DNA of 64,000 bases from Lepraria neglecta (taxonomy: Eukaryota; Ascomycota; Lecanoromycetes; Lecanorales; Stereocaulaceae). The position numbers were made by a program, and so were the translations under genes. The stretch spans positions 4,154,001 through 4,218,000 of the forward strand of contig CM065648.1 of NCBI GenBank assembly GCA_033220425.1, in the 5' to 3' direction. Shown here in pieces: positions 17,968-29,946 of the stretch (the first letter of the stretch is position 1; the number at the start of each line of letters is the position of its first letter). A model generated the notes under the pieces. It did not search any database. It saw nothing but the letters and a program-made list of their open reading frames with translations, and was not told where the DNA came from.

Positions 17968-20619
17968 TCACAGTAACGATCGCAGCGTCGAGATTTGTGG
18001 ACTAACGGCTTCCATACTTTTCAAAGTCATCACACTGCCCGTTTGTGCAATATCAACCAAGTCAGCGATCTCTTTAGGCCTCTCTTTAGCGAGACCAGCG
18101 ATTAGTATCCCTAACAAGGTATCTCCGACTCCATTGACACTGACGATGGCGCCATCCGGCACCCTTTCCATAGGCGGGAACAACCGCATGTAGACTCCGC
18201 CAACAGTATCGTTACCATTTGTCGAGCGAGAGAGCATATAAGGGGCAGAGGTGGGAGCGGTCAGGCGTTCGTCTCCCGGCTGGAGCATTTGAGTCAAGAG
18301 GACTCCTTGCTCGCCCAGTGTCGTCAAAATGCAGGGTATAAACGGTAATAGCTTGATGCTTTGTTGCGGGACCCCTCGGTCAACCAGAGTGTTATTGGTC
18401 AACGAGACTAGCTTGTCTCGAGATCCTGAGTTCGGCAGGCCAATACATTTAAAGGCTATCCACCAGTCCTCTCGATCGAAGAGTCCAGCGTCGTTCGCAG
18501 CTTCGTGCATTGAGGCTAGCTCTAAAGCATTAGGTGTCGCCAGGTTGATGCTGTGATTTGGGACCGCAGCTAGGCTAGACTGTGTTTGAGGAAATATCCT
18601 GCGTGACTTCGCTATAGACACAGGCTCATATGCGACCTTTACCCCCGAAGCTTTGGCTGCGTCGAGCCATTTTCGGAGGGTAGATGGATCCCAGTTTGCA
18701 TCAATGACAAGCCATTTCGGCTTACACGCGGCCAAATGGGGTTTCCAGAGAGTATCGAAATCTCCCCTTGTATCTTCTAAGATATCCATATCGGCCATAG
18801 CGAGCACAAGCTTCTTCTGTGCATCGTTGATTGCTACATACTGTGCTGTATGTGATCCAGTGGTCATTTTCTGGATTCCGATGGTTTGTAAACCTCGGTC
18901 AGCCAGCATTTTTAGGGCAGTGGAACCCGCTATGTCATCTGCAATGCTGCTACAGAGGAGTACTGAGGATTTCAGATAATATAGAGCGGTAGCCACGTTT
19001 TGTCCAACACCACCAAGGCTTTGCCTTATCGAAGCTGGGTTAGATGTATGGAGCTGTGGTTCAATCGATTTGGCTGCATATTTCGGTGACATATAGTCAC
19101 ACGATAGATCCACAGCTAAGATACCCGCAACAATCACATCCGTTGAATTATTGGGCGAGCTTTGATTTTGAGTCAAGGAAAATCTAGAGCCAGAACGATG
19201 AGGAGCGACTGTCTTATCAAAGCTTGTCCAGGAGGCATTCGGCTCAGCATGGACAGGAGTTTCGTGAGTGCTGGCACTCCTACGTTTAGCTGAGTGAACA
19301 TAGGTTTTAAAATTCCAAGTCCTCACCCATTTTTTTTAAGTAATCTTCATTTATCTTGGCAAAGTGAACAGCTACTTTTGTCCCACGAGCAACGTTTGAC
19401 TCGACCAAAGCCCTGTTTGCCACGACTGATGCACCATCAGTAGTTTCGCGTACTCGATTCAATATGAACGGCGTATTGTCGCTCCCGGTTGAACCGGATT
19501 CTTCTGCGTCGCGTACGGCTTGAGCAATGATAGCATCCATCTTCTCCTTGGCAATTGAATATTCAGCCGGTATCGGACTCGCGAAAAATAAGCCTGAACT
19601 AATCTGTGCGCCCTGTTGAGCTCCTGCGAAGTAGGAGTCAGTCAATCTAACGCTTCAATGATAGACGGAAAATAGTTGCGACTATCATTTGTTTCAGTAC
19701 AGGCCACTCACTAATAATTTGAGCGGCTTCTTCCTCATCTTTGATTGTCAAAGGGCTCAGATTGCCGCTATCCCTGGTCCAAAAGGCTGGAAAGTCCACA
19801 CGACCTTCACGACCATCGGAAAAGGTCCCCACAGTCACGCCTTGAGTCTCGAGGTATTCCAACGTGCGAGGTATGTCTAGAAAACTTTTACAGCCACCAG
19901 CGATTACAGCCATATTGGTACGTCCGAGTTCAGTGAGGTCGGCACTTATATCCATGGAGTTCTCGCCGCCACGGTGTACACCTCCAAGACCACCAGTGGC
20001 GAAGACCTTGATTCCGGCCAATCTGGCTAGCACCATGGTTCCTGCAATAGTTGTACCGCCGTTCAGCCTACGGCCGGCATAACCCTGGCAATGTCCAATC
20101 AGAAGGTCTTCTACCAAACTAAAACTATACAGGGGTTGCGAGAAATACCAATCCTAAAATGTAGGGTAGATCTCTTCGCGAGACTTTTCGAGTCTCTGGC
20201 CTACCCGCAGATGCAGTAAGTTCAATAAGCTCCTCTGCCGAAAAGCCTACACGGGCAACGCCGTTGAGTACTCCAATGGTAGCTGGAATGCCTCCATTTT
20301 TACGAACTACCGACTCCAGACGGGAAGCCAAAGCTGTGTTGTCAGGATAGGGGAATCCTGTGCAGGGCATTAGTTTGTACGCTTCTCCTGTGCATTTGAT
20401 CGGAGTACCATGTGTATATATCGTGGTTTCTAAAGCAACCACCGGGCGTCGATTAAGAAGAGCCTCTTTCACTTCCTTGGAGACCTTGATGTACGGATTT
20501 TTGTCGCTTAATTTAGAATGCAGTTGTCGAATTGAGGCGCGTTTTAATAAGTTGCTAGGCGTAGACCGCGGGAAACGTGAGTATTTTATGGACAGTTCAG
20601 AGAGAACACGTTCAGCCAT
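17968..20619 (-). CDS. Pseudouridine-5'-phosphate glycosidase / PfkB kinase fusion
   Basis: 803 aa in five exons: 20619-20409, 20357-20149, 20084-19712, 19623-19327, 19289-17968. The N-terminal enzyme (PsuG/IndA family) cleaves pseudouridine 5'-phosphate to uracil and ribose 5-phosphate. Blocks seen are [44 protein letters not shown] and [13 protein letters not shown]. The C-terminal PfkB/ribokinase-type domain would phosphorylate pseudouridine; it shows the N-terminal GG signature ([15 protein letters not shown]) and, near the end, NGVGDTLLG in place of DTxGAGD with the catalytic Asp kept. The first 40 residues are Arg/Ser-rich with few acids and look like a mitochondrial presequence (inference). 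Introns 1-3 are 51, 64 and 88 bp; the one joining the two enzymes is only 37 bp (19326-19290), so that junction is less sure. Divergent from OST1. Confidence 0.88.
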
Positions 20620-20883
20620 GCTGAGGGATTTCAATACTTGTGCCTTTCTCGATGCTCAAGAGAAACGATATCTCCAGTTCCACGTGCTCGATGACTCGAA
20701 AACGTTTCGAGCATATACCGGAGCCCAGAATATCAATGTCAAACTTAGTCGGGACCTTCAGAGCAGAACTCCCGATGCGCAGGGCTGAAGATCTCTTGGC
20801 GCAAAAAGGACACGAAGAGCTCCAGCAACCATCTCGCAATCCCAGCTTCGCTCAACGGCGGATGTTCTCCAAAAAATTTCAAA
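20620..20883. promoter_or_regulatory. Bidirectional promoter, PsuG-PfkB / OST1
   Basis: 264 bp separate two divergent start codons, so both promoters must lie here. I see no clear TATA box or known operator. Confidence 0.5.
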
Positions 20884-22476
20884 ATGAGATCCTTTGCTTT
20901 TGTTGCAGCTTGGCTGTCTCTATTTTCCTCGTCTTGTAGCGCTGAACCAAATCTTACCACACCTCTCTCGTCACATCAAATTCTCCCAGACAACTTCAAG
21001 CCACCTCAGGTTTTCAAGAACGCCAACTTGCTACGGAACATCAATCTTGAGAAGGGTTACGTGAAAGAGACTGTCAATGTTGTCATTGAAAATATAGATG
21101 CTCAAGGACAAGACACCTACTACATTCCTTTCAAAGCAGAAGCAATTGGCCATGTAGGAGGATTGGAGGTTAGGGACAAAAAGGATGCAGAGAAGCCTGC
21201 TTTCCGAAGCGAGGTTGTCGAATATGATCCCTACAGGTGTGGATACTTGATGCCTCCAGCTTTATGGCACGTCTAAGCTGACATCGCATTTATTAGTCCG
21301 ACCCAATTCTACCGCGTCACTCTACCAACTCCTCTTGCTCCCAAAGCTCAACAGACCCTATCCATAACCTATCATGTCCTCTCTGCTCTCACCCCCCTCC
21401 CAGCCCTCATTAAACAACAGGACAAGCAGTACCTTGTCCATGCCTTCTCCGCTTACGCTCCCTCTGCATATCTGACGCAGAAGCAAAAATCAAAGATCAA
21501 GTTTCCAACCGTCGATGTTCCCGATTATACAGGGGACCCTGAGCGTCAAGGGTCCACTTTCACCTATGGGCCATATGAAAACACGCCTGCAGGCGCTGAA
21601 CAGGAAGCTAGCGTTCGATACGAGTTTACTAAACCACTCACACTTGCTACGCTGCTCGAACGAGACATTGAGATCAGTCAGTGGGGCGGTAACTTAGCAA
21701 CAGAGGAGCGGTATTGGCTCACAAATAAGGGGGCGAATCTTGATGGCCATTTCTCAAGAGTGACATGGGCGGCCACGCAATATTACAATCCCCCCTCGAG
21801 CGCATTGAAGATGCTTACTGTTCCTTTGAAGGTTGGAAGCGTGGATCCCTACTTCACGGATGATATTGGGAACGTCTCTACAAGCCGTTACAGAAGCAAC
21901 TTCCGGGAAGCGCTCCTCGAATTGAAGCCAAGGTACCCTGTCTTTGGAGGATGGAAATACAACTTTCGAATTGGATGGAATGGAAACCTGAAGAACTTCC
22001 TTCGGAAATTGGCCAAAGGAAATGGCCATGTGCTGAAGGTGCCTTTCTTGGAAGGCCCAAAAATGGGTGAAGGACTGTCGTACGAGAAGGTCGATCTGCG
22101 TGTCATTTTGCCTGAAGGTGCTACGTAAGTTCTATCCTTCCCTAGCAACCCCTCCGAGTTGTACGATACTTGGTATGTCGAATACTGACATGCCCGTTTC
22201 TGCAGGAATGTGATGTTCGAGAGCCCTGTCCCTCTCGTATCCAGCGAGATTACTTCCCACAAGACATTCATGGACACGCTTGGCCGGACCACGCTTAAGC
22301 TGACTGCGATGAACATGGTGGACGAGGCAAGGGACAAAGATTTGATTGTCACATACGACTACCCATTTACGGCAGCTTATCGAAAACCGATCGCCATATT
22401 CGCTGGCATTATGGCTATATTTTTGACAGCTTGGAGTATTGGAAGGCTGGACGTTAGCATAGCGAAGCCATCATGA
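20884..22476 (+). CDS. OST1: Oligosaccharyltransferase subunit 1 (ribophorin I family)
   Basis: 483 aa, close to the yeast protein in length. Three exons: 20884-21236, 21297-22124, 22206-22476. Ost1 is an ER-membrane subunit of the complex that transfers the dolichol-linked glycan to Asn-X-Ser/Thr of nascent proteins. A signal peptide (first 20 residues, ending SSSCSA) precedes a large lumenal domain with ribophorin-type blocks: YDPYSPTQFYRVTLPTP across intron 1, FTYGPYENTPAG, EISQWGGNLATEERYWLTN and ALLELKPRYPVFGGWKYNF. One C-terminal transmembrane helix (IAIFAGIMAIFLTAWSIG) ends the protein. Both introns have strong GT-AG ends and restore family-like sequence. Confidence 0.95.
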
Positions 22477-22848
22477 GTGTTTTGTACAACATATAGGATG
22501 TTTGAGTAGTCAATGAAATCTTCGTCATATCAATTGCACTATCAAAAAAGCCATTGCAACGAAAATAAGGCTCAAGATCCAAGCCTCGTGCACGCGACTC
22601 CGCACGTGCTTGCAATTGACCAATCAAAAGCTCTCCTTTCGAAAATGCAGAACATCGGAACTGCTCTCCGCAAAATGTGATGCTTGCTCTTGAAAAGCCC
22701 CTCATTCACTCCTCATAGGGCTGGCTGTCGTTACCGAGCAATCAACGTCTTCACATTATCCATTGTTACACAAATGCTCTACCGAGCCCCTCCAATAGAG
22801 TCTCGTCAGCATTGGAGGAGTTAGGTACGAGTACGCGGGAACCTAACC

Positions 22849-25450
22849 ATGCAGTAATACCTACCCCTCGTCCAACCACAATATCCCTTATTAACCACAC
22901 ACACATAGTTTTGGACAGCAGCTACGCACCTCGCTACTAAAGGACTACTATTACTACTACATAGCCTACGACGACCTCAAAGACGCTCTCAAAACCCCCT
23001 ACGAACATGATCCCACCCCACAGAAACCCCACCCAAAGCGGAGGCCATGGACCGAAGACGACGAGAAATCTTTTGTTGAGGAGCTCGAAGGCGAACTCGA
23101 CAAAGTCTTTACGTTCCAAAGGGTGAAATCTGGAGAGATTGTGAGGAGGATAAAAGTCAGTGACAAGGAAGTCAATGATGTGATTGGTCGTATGGACAAG
23201 AGGGGGCCGAAGCCTACACAGAATGGGAATACTAGACATGTTGAGGAGGAGGACGTTCCTACTGAAGAGGACTTTATGCTGCTGGAGGAGGATTTGAGTG
23301 ACATCATTGCTGATGTGCATGATTTGGCGAAGTTTACGCAGCTGAATTATACTGGGTTTCAGAAGATCATTAAGAAGCATGATGTGAGAGACGTTGACAA
23401 AGCACAGTGCCAGGGATGCTGACAGGGTGCAGAAAGAAACAGAATGGCATCTCAAGCCAGTGTTCGCGGCACGGTTAAAAGCCAAACCGTTCTTCAAAGA
23501 CAATTACGATGCCTTCATTGTCAAGCTGTCCAAACTCTACGATCTAGTCCGTACAAGAGGGCATCCCATCAAGGGCGACAGTGCAGCTGGGGGTGGTCAA
23601 CAAAATTTCGTACGGCAGACAACGAAGTATTGGGTGCATCCCGACAACATCACAGAGCTGAAGCTCATTATCCTTAAGGTTGGTACATTGCTGGCGCTCA
23701 AGATCAGAATGCTGACTACTCAAAGCATCTTCCTGTCCTAGTCTTCAATGCCAGTAAAGAATTCGAGGCTAAAGATTCTGCAATCTCGTCGATATACTAC
23801 GACAACACCGAGACTTGGGAGCTCTACACTGGACGGCTGAAAAAGACCGAGGGTGCAGAAGCGATCCGACTGCGATGGTATGGTGGCATGGAAACAGAGA
23901 CTGTTTTCGTCGAGAGAAAGACCCACCGCGAAGACTGGACAGGAGAGAAATCTGTCAAGGCTCGCTTCTCGCTCAAGGAGAAGAACGTGAACGCTTTCCT
24001 TAGCGGCAAGCTAAAAGTCGAAAGCGTTTTTGAGAAGGCAAGGAAAGAAGGGAAGAAGAGTGAAAAGGAGATCGCAGATCTCGAACAGCTGGCTCGAGAA
24101 ATACAATACCGGGTCATCACCAGGAGACTTGTTCCAGTGACAAGATCCTTCTACAACCGAACTGCCTTCCAATTGCCAGGAGACGCCCGCGTACGGATAT
24201 CACTAGACACAGAATTGACCATGACACGCGAAGACAACCTCGACGGAAAAGAGCGAGCAGGCAAGAACTGGCGACGAATGGACATAGGCATCGACTACCC
24301 CTTCTCCCAACTACCCCCAGAAGACGTCGAGCGCTTCCCCTACGCTGTCCTCGAAGTAAAGCTCCAAACGCAAGCAGGTCAAGAACCACCCGAATGGGTC
24401 CGCGAGCTCATAAGCAGCCACCTCGTCGAGGCCGTTCCCAAATTCAGCAAATTCATCCATGGCACAGCAACCCTCTTCCCCACGCGCATCAACCTCCTAC
24501 CCTTCTGGATGCCCCAAATGGACGTCGATATCCGCAAGCCTGTGACCCGTCGCTTCGGCATCGAAAGACCGGGGCAATCAACAAACTACTCGACCAGCGA
24601 CGACATAGACGATGACAGCGATGATGACTCCGAAACAGAAGGAGCTTCTGATGCAAGAACAGACAGCCAACCAAGTCCAACCCTCCACGGCGACGAGACC
24701 GCCGAAAGCGACCAAGGTATCCGCCGTCTTCGCATAGCCAGAGACGCAATGGAACAATACGACATGGCGCAGCGCGAAGCTGATCCTTCCTCAAACTCCC
24801 TTGACATCGAAGAACGCATCGCCGCCGCCCCTATCGCGCGTCCAGACGACTATCCCATCTACGACTCCGACGACGAAGACGTAGACGACATGGAAGAAGC
24901 TAAGCGAATAGGAGGGTGGCACTATCGCTGGAAAGTCTTAACCCACCATGTCGCTATGGCAGGCTCCTATATCACCACTGGCCTCAAGAAAATGGCCCCA
25001 ATACTAAAACCAACACCCATCCCCGGCCCCAGTATCCCTCAAGCCAACGGTCCAGTCGAAGGCCGCAAATTCAAAGCCCCGAAAGGAAAACGCATACACG
25101 TTCCTGTGCGCGTAGAACCAAAAGTCTACTTCGCAGCAGAGCGCACATTCCTTGCCTGGCTCGAATTCTCCATCATCCTAGGCTCCATTGCTGCCACGCT
25201 TCTCAACTTCGGAGATCCGTTGTCTCTAGCGAGCGCGTGGGCGTTCACTATCGTCGCTTGTTTAGCGTTACTGTACAGCCTCGTCCTTTATCTATGGAGG
25301 GTGAGGATGATTAGGGGACGCAGGGCTGTGCGATATCATGATAAGTATGGGCCGACGGCGCTGTGTATGGGGCTTTTTGTTGCGGTTGCCATTAGCTTTG
25401 GTGTTAGAGTTGGGATGGGTGGTGGAGGTGGAGGGTTGAGAGGGGATTGA
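22849..25450 (+). CDS. VTC4: Vacuolar transporter chaperone 4, polyphosphate polymerase
   Basis: 816 aa in four exons: 22849-22853, 22909-23383, 23433-23678, 23726-25450. VTC4 makes polyphosphate from ATP at the vacuolar membrane and moves it into the lumen; SPX binds inositol pyrophosphates. The first exon is only 5 nt (ATGCA); splicing gives the conserved SPX start M-H-F-G-Q-Q-L-R. The SPX domain covers about 1-190. The tunnel-shaped VTC core follows, with [50 protein letters not shown] and the YAVLEVKLQ block, whose Lys/Arg/Glu set is expected in the active site. An acidic linker (about 24600-24900) leads to a DUF202-type region with three membrane helices (from [12 protein letters not shown]). 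The basic residues expected of a catalytic paralogue are present, favouring VTC4 over VTC2/3. Confidence 0.9.
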
Positions 25451-25778
25451 GCGGGGTAAATACTTATGTGAGGGTGGCAAATTTTTATATATCAGAGAGC
25501 GGAATGGGTGGCAAAGGGGGTCATCACAGCTTGATGATTAGGGACTATACTTATTTGAGGTTTCTAAAGTTGAGTGTTGGACATCGATGCTAACGTCAGG
25601 CCATGCCAGCAGAGACGTTTTGCAGGCCCAATTGTATCGGATTCAAAGTCTGCAGATTCAGAAGTGCCAAACAGGCATGGAATCCTAATAGTAGATTCAA
25701 AATCAGTTATATTCAAACGCTACGGGGTGTCTCATTCCTGTCCGCTGATACGCTTTCCCATCAATACTAACATCGCAT

Positions 25779-28700
25779 TTAAAACTCTACAGCTCCCAAC
25801 CCTCGTTCCTTAACAGCTTCCTGAACCCCCTCCCTCACCTTCCCCACCGCCTCCCCCCAAACACCACTCTCACCCCCATCTCCCTCATCAACAACCCAAC
25901 CCAACCACCTAGTCACACTAACAGCCTTCTCCATATCCCCCTCCTCCCCCACAACCCTCTTCAAATACCTAACCAAGGCATCCACATCCTCAGCATACGG
26001 CCCTTCCTCCTGAAACTCCTCAACCCACGCACTGATCGCCTCCCTCAGCTCCGGCAGCGTACTGAATTTCTGCGCCGTGAAAGTCGGTTTGGCAGGGGGT
26101 GGAGGGAGCGTGAGTGTGCGTTGACCTGCTGGGGGGTGGTTGGCGGTGCTTGGGGGGCGTTTGCGCTTGGAAGAGGTGAAGTCGATACCACCCTTTTTCT
26201 GGAGGCGATCACGGCGCGCTTGGGCGAGGACTTCGCGGCGGATGTCTTCAGGGAGGGCGGAGAGGAAGTCGTCTGGGATATCGGCTGGTTTTTTATCTGC
26301 GCTAAGTCTGGAAGAAGATGGATCAGGGCGGTCATTGGCGACGAAATTTGATTGGGTGAGGGTTGAGTATGAGGACGTGGAATGTTTGCTGGGGCGACCT
26401 AGGAGGCCCGTACGCTTTTTGGTAGGCGTGGTGAGCTTTTTCGGCAATTTGGTAGTGCGAATCTTGCGTGACGATTGGGGGAGCAGTGCCTGAGCTGCTT
26501 GGGCCGAGGGTTTATGTGGTGACTTGTGGTAGAAAGCTAGGATTTCGGCGCGGACGTCTTCGGGGAGGGCCTCGAGAGTTTCGGGGTCGAGTTGGGAATG
26601 CGATGGGACAGCGTCTGCTGGGAAGGTGGGTGTGCCTGAGCGGGATCGTGCTGCTGGTGTTGTTTCCCTTGATTCCTTTAGATTGAGGTTTCTTTGCTTG
26701 GGTAGCAGCTTTGATCGAATGTCTGAAGGCAGCTCTGCAAGAACCTCTAGATCTACCTGTGTAGGCAGGACGAACTGTGTTCCTAGCGTGTTCAATGGCT
26801 TTCGTGGTTTCCCACTTGGTGATGTGTCCTTCGAGAAGGCAGCTGCAGGATGAGGTTCTGGTGGGGCTTTTGGCTTCTGCGGGCTTTCGATGTCGTCCAC
26901 TATGGTGTCATCTCGAGGCAGTGGAGGCTTCGGTTTGGGGGCAGTGGATGTTTCGAATTGGAGTCGCTTCTGACTGCTATCCTGTCGATTCTCCACTGTG
27001 CCCTTGAGCAGTTCAAGTCTTTGCATCTGGACGCCTAGGCCTCTAAGCTCGCCTGGGGAAAAGCCAAACCCCCGTAAGATTGAGATGGCTTCACGAGCTA
27101 GGACTTCTTTGTCGTTAGTTGGAACGCCGAGGATGAGGCTCTTATTGAAGGTGTCGCATTTGCCATGGCCGAGATGCTTAGGCGGATCAAGAGGTGCGTC
27201 GGCAGCACGTCTCATGATCTTCATGGTGAGTTGCCTCCCCTTGACCTGCTCTATCACCAAACGCTTGTGCAATTCCTCACATAGGCAGTGGACAAATTCC
27301 TCGGCTTGCTCTTGTGTCACGAAACGTATGCCCCAATTGACTTCTGCTGAGACAGACTTGCGGATGACTTGTTCACCAACCTCCGTGCGATCAATGCCTC
27401 TCGAATAGTCCCATATCTTCTCGCCGGTCTTAGGCCCTAGGGTTGTGACCATCCTCTCCTTCGAAAGCTCCCGTACATCCCTTACATATCTGACGCCGAT
27501 CTCTTCTAGCTTCCCACCTATGCTGTAAGCAACCCCTGGAAGCTCTTGGACAGTCAATCCTCCTAAGAACTCAAGGATCTCCTGTGGCTTAAGGTGATAC
27601 TGTCCAGCCGGCTTTGCCTTTCGCAGAGCGACTTTGGCAAGCAGGATATTACCTCCTATGCCAACGGAAACAGCACAGCCAACACTTTCTTTGATCTTGT
27701 CTCGCAGACCCTGTGCAATCTCGTCTGCTTTGGCTTGTTCTCGCCAGATGCTCCCTTCGTAGATGCCTTTACCCTCATGACCGCCCGCAGCAATACATTG
27801 AGCGCTGACATCGACGAGAGCTTCATCCACGCTAACACTTTGCACGATTCCACCAGTATCCATGATCGCATCATAGAACTTCCGGCTAGCGTCTTCATAA
27901 GCTTTGAAATCGTATGGCAAGACTTTTAAATCTGAACACAGCTTCTGCGCGTGCTTCATCCACATGCCATTTTTAACGCCGAATTTGCGAGCTGGGTAGT
28001 TGCAGCTTGCGATTTCTGAGCCTGATCCACCACCATGAGCTACTACGACTGGCTTGTCAATGTATTGGGGAGACTTTTTCAAAGACACAGCTGCGAAAAA
28101 GCTATCGAAATCGACATGAAGGACGTATCGCCTTGTCCCTGGTGTACGCTTCTCCTTAGTCCTCTGAGATGATGTTTTCTCTGCAGACAATTTTTGCAGT
28201 TGCGATTTCAGGTCAGCTTTCCAGGCCGATAGATGATGCAACCGTGATTCTTGGTAATATTGCTTGAGAAATCCAGGGTTCACGACTGTAGACTTCCAAA
28301 CTCTCGGGTCAGCCAAGAGCATGGCGTTATGTTCCTCTGCAGTAGGCTTTGTAGGACTAGTCCCTTCCCCTGACATACGCTTTGGAGAAGTCAACTCATG
28401 CTCTGGTCTAATCACATCAGGCACTTCGGAATATGTCTGGTCCCCTAAAACAGGCTCTTTCGCACCAAACCCATTTTCATAGTCGGGTCGAAGTAGAGAC
28501 GTCCTTAACGACGCATGGTTCTCAGAATTAAGTCTCTCCTCTTCAGAAGTCAACTCTCTACCACCAGCTGCGTCACTTCGCTCAAGGTCAAAGCCATCGA
28601 TGCCCTCTTCAACCTTCGGGACCTCTTTTGACGGTCTTGACTCACATAAAGAACCGGAAGTGTGATCATGACTTTGTCTGGGCGAGGTTCTTGTGGCCTG

Positions 28701-29531
28701 CTCACCCACACTGTCTGGTTGGGACTCCAAAAGAGGCTCGTCAAAGGCCGGCAAGTTCTCTGAATCCAAGTCTTCGTCGATATCTTCCTGTCCAGAGAAG
28801 GTGAACTTCGTATTACCATCTACCTCGTCATCGCTCTGATGCTCTTTGATGACTTCAGGCTCCTCCATAAGCTCCGTATCACCACTGCTTACAAGTGGCG
28901 TCTGGCTGCTCGAAAATGGGAGCTCAGGATCACGAGAGTTGAGTTGGTCGGCAACACCTTTCACTTGCCCAGTATACCAACTCGTATCAGTCTGATCCTT
29001 GTAACCTGCAGGCAAGGTATTGACCTGGCTTATGACATTCCCGTTCTCGAAGCCCAGCACTCGTTGTCCAATACCCTCGTCAACGACCCTGTATGCATCC
29101 CAAGGCAAGAGCTTCCCAGCTGCAATACTGTCCACGACCCAGGCCGGTTTGACGATGCGATATTTGGAGAACTCAACCTTCTTCTTCGGCGTGAGGTTGC
29201 TTGCAATGATGTGGGTCACTGTAGTCTTGCCGTCGAGATATTGCATAAAGCCCCCGCCATAGCTGACGACCAGCTTATGTATATCGTTGAGTGAGGGTTG
29301 TGTATAGCCGTTGACATGTACGACAACGCCGCGAAAGATGGGAGGATTACTGGCAGAAGATGACCTGGTCTCGGCATCCAAGTTCTGTAGCTTAATTTTT
29401 TTCCTTCGAAAATAGTCGTTGAAGCCTCCAAACTTTGACGACTCGTACTCTTCTCCCGCTTCGTCCTCGAATTTATGCTTCTCGATTCTCTTGCGCACTG
29501 CAGAGGAGTTTGCCTCCAGTCTTGAGCCCAT
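25779..29531 (-). CDS. REV1: DNA repair protein REV1 (Y-family deoxycytidyl transferase)
   Basis: 1,250 aa without introns. REV1 inserts dCMP opposite abasic sites and scaffolds translesion polymerases. Domains: a BRCT domain at about 63-150 (IFRGVVVHVNG ... IVKPAWVVDSI); an acidic disordered linker; the Y-family catalytic core from about 465, with VDFDSFFA (474-479, first metal-binding Asp) and SVDEALVDVS (567-570 onward, second acidic pair); the little-finger region with the SAEVNWGIRF block; three ubiquitin-binding motifs of L-P-x-D-I/V type (AELPSDIRSKLL, EALPEDVRAEILAF, SALPEDIRREVLA); and the C-terminal helical domain (about 1155-1250), which recruits other polymerases. Three UBMs is on the high side. 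Convergent with VTC4 (328 bp between stops), divergent from the FKBP gene. Confidence 0.95.
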   Translation of the reverse strand: MGSRLEANSSAVRKRIEKHKFEDEAGEEYESSKFGGFNDYFRRKKIKLQNLDAETRSSSASNPPIFRGVVVHVNGYTQPSLNDIHKLVVSYGGGFMQYLDGKTTVTHIIASNLTPKKKVEFSKYRIVKPAWVVDSIAAGKLLPWDAYRVVDEGIGQRVLGFENGNVISQVNTLPAGYKDQTDTSWYTGQVKGVADQLNSRDPELPFSSSQTPLVSSGDTELMEEPEVIKEHQSDDEVDGNTKFTFSGQEDIDEDLDSENLPAFDEPLLESQPDSVGEQATRTSPRQSHDHTSGSLCESRPSKEVPKVEEGIDGFDLERSDAAGGRELTSEEERLNSENHASLRTSLLRPDYENGFGAKEPVLGDQTYSEVPDVIRPEHELTSPKRMSGEGTSPTKPTAEEHNAMLLADPRVWKSTVVNPGFLKQYYQESRLHHLSAWKADLKSQLQKLSAEKTSSQRTKEKRTPGTRRYVLHVDFDSFFAAVSLKKSPQYIDKPVVVAHGGGSGSEIASCNYPARKFGVKNGMWMKHAQKLCSDLKVLPYDFKAYEDASRKFYDAIMDTGGIVQSVSVDEALVDVSAQCIAAGGHEGKGIYEGSIWREQAKADEIAQGLRDKIKESVGCAVSVGIGGNILLAKVALRKAKPAGQYHLKPQEILEFLGGLTVQELPGVAYSIGGKLEEIGVRYVRDVRELSKERMVTTLGPKTGEKIWDYSRGIDRTEVGEQVIRKSVSAEVNWGIRFVTQEQAEEFVHCLCEELHKRLVIEQVKGRQLTMKIMRRAADAPLDPPKHLGHGKCDTFNKSLILGVPTNDKEVLAREAISILRGFGFSPGELRGLGVQMQRLELLKGTVENRQDSSQKRLQFETSTAPKPKPPLPRDDTIVDDIESPQKPKAPPEPHPAAAFSKDTSPSGKPRKPLNTLGTQFVLPTQVDLEVLAELPSDIRSKLLPKQRNLNLKESRETTPAARSRSGTPTFPADAVPSHSQLDPETLEALPEDVRAEILAFYHKSPHKPSAQAAQALLPQSSRKIRTTKLPKKLTTPTKKRTGLLGRPSKHSTSSYSTLTQSNFVANDRPDPSSSRLSADKKPADIPDDFLSALPEDIRREVLAQARRDRLQKKGGIDFTSSKRKRPPSTANHPPAGQRTLTLPPPPAKPTFTAQKFSTLPELREAISAWVEEFQEEGPYAEDVDALVRYLKRVVGEEGDMEKAVSVTRWLGWVVDEGDGGESGVWGEAVGKVREGVQEAVKERGLGAVEF

Positions 29532-29946
29532 AGCTTCTGTTTGGTTTCGTCTAGAGGGGTCGCCACCAGTTTTGAGGCACCCGCTTAGGTGGGCGAGTGT
29601 AGTGTAATATCATCCTCGACACATTCACACAAGTCTAGTCTCGTGTAGGTCTCGAACATGTGCAGTAACTCAAGCTCGAATGAATGGACTGGGATGCCGT
29701 CACGGCAGTCAAGTATTTTGTGACGCGCTAACGCTAAGATACACCGCCGATAAGAGAAAAAGTTTCTAACGAACTTTTCGAGCCCTTCCTACAAGAAGCA
29801 GCTCCTTCCTCAGGCACCACAACATTGTACACTACAATCCGCTAGTCAAGACGAAAAGTCTTGTCTTTTCTCGATCGCGTTGTCGGATCGAGCCTTTCTA
29901 TTCAAGAACATAGTCAGCAAACACCATAACTGACTGCTTGCCCACC
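29532..29946. promoter_or_regulatory. Divergent promoter region, REV1 / FKBP
   Basis: 415 bp between divergent starts. It includes short CT-rich runs near 29780-29870 just upstream of the FKBP gene, typical of fungal promoters. I see no MCB-type ACGCGT here, unlike the MCM4 promoter. Confidence 0.4.

Noticed and set aside
24117-25480. Long minus-strand frames opposite VTC4
   Set aside because: Antisense shadows of the VTC4 coding sequence, without independent start, splice or domain evidence.
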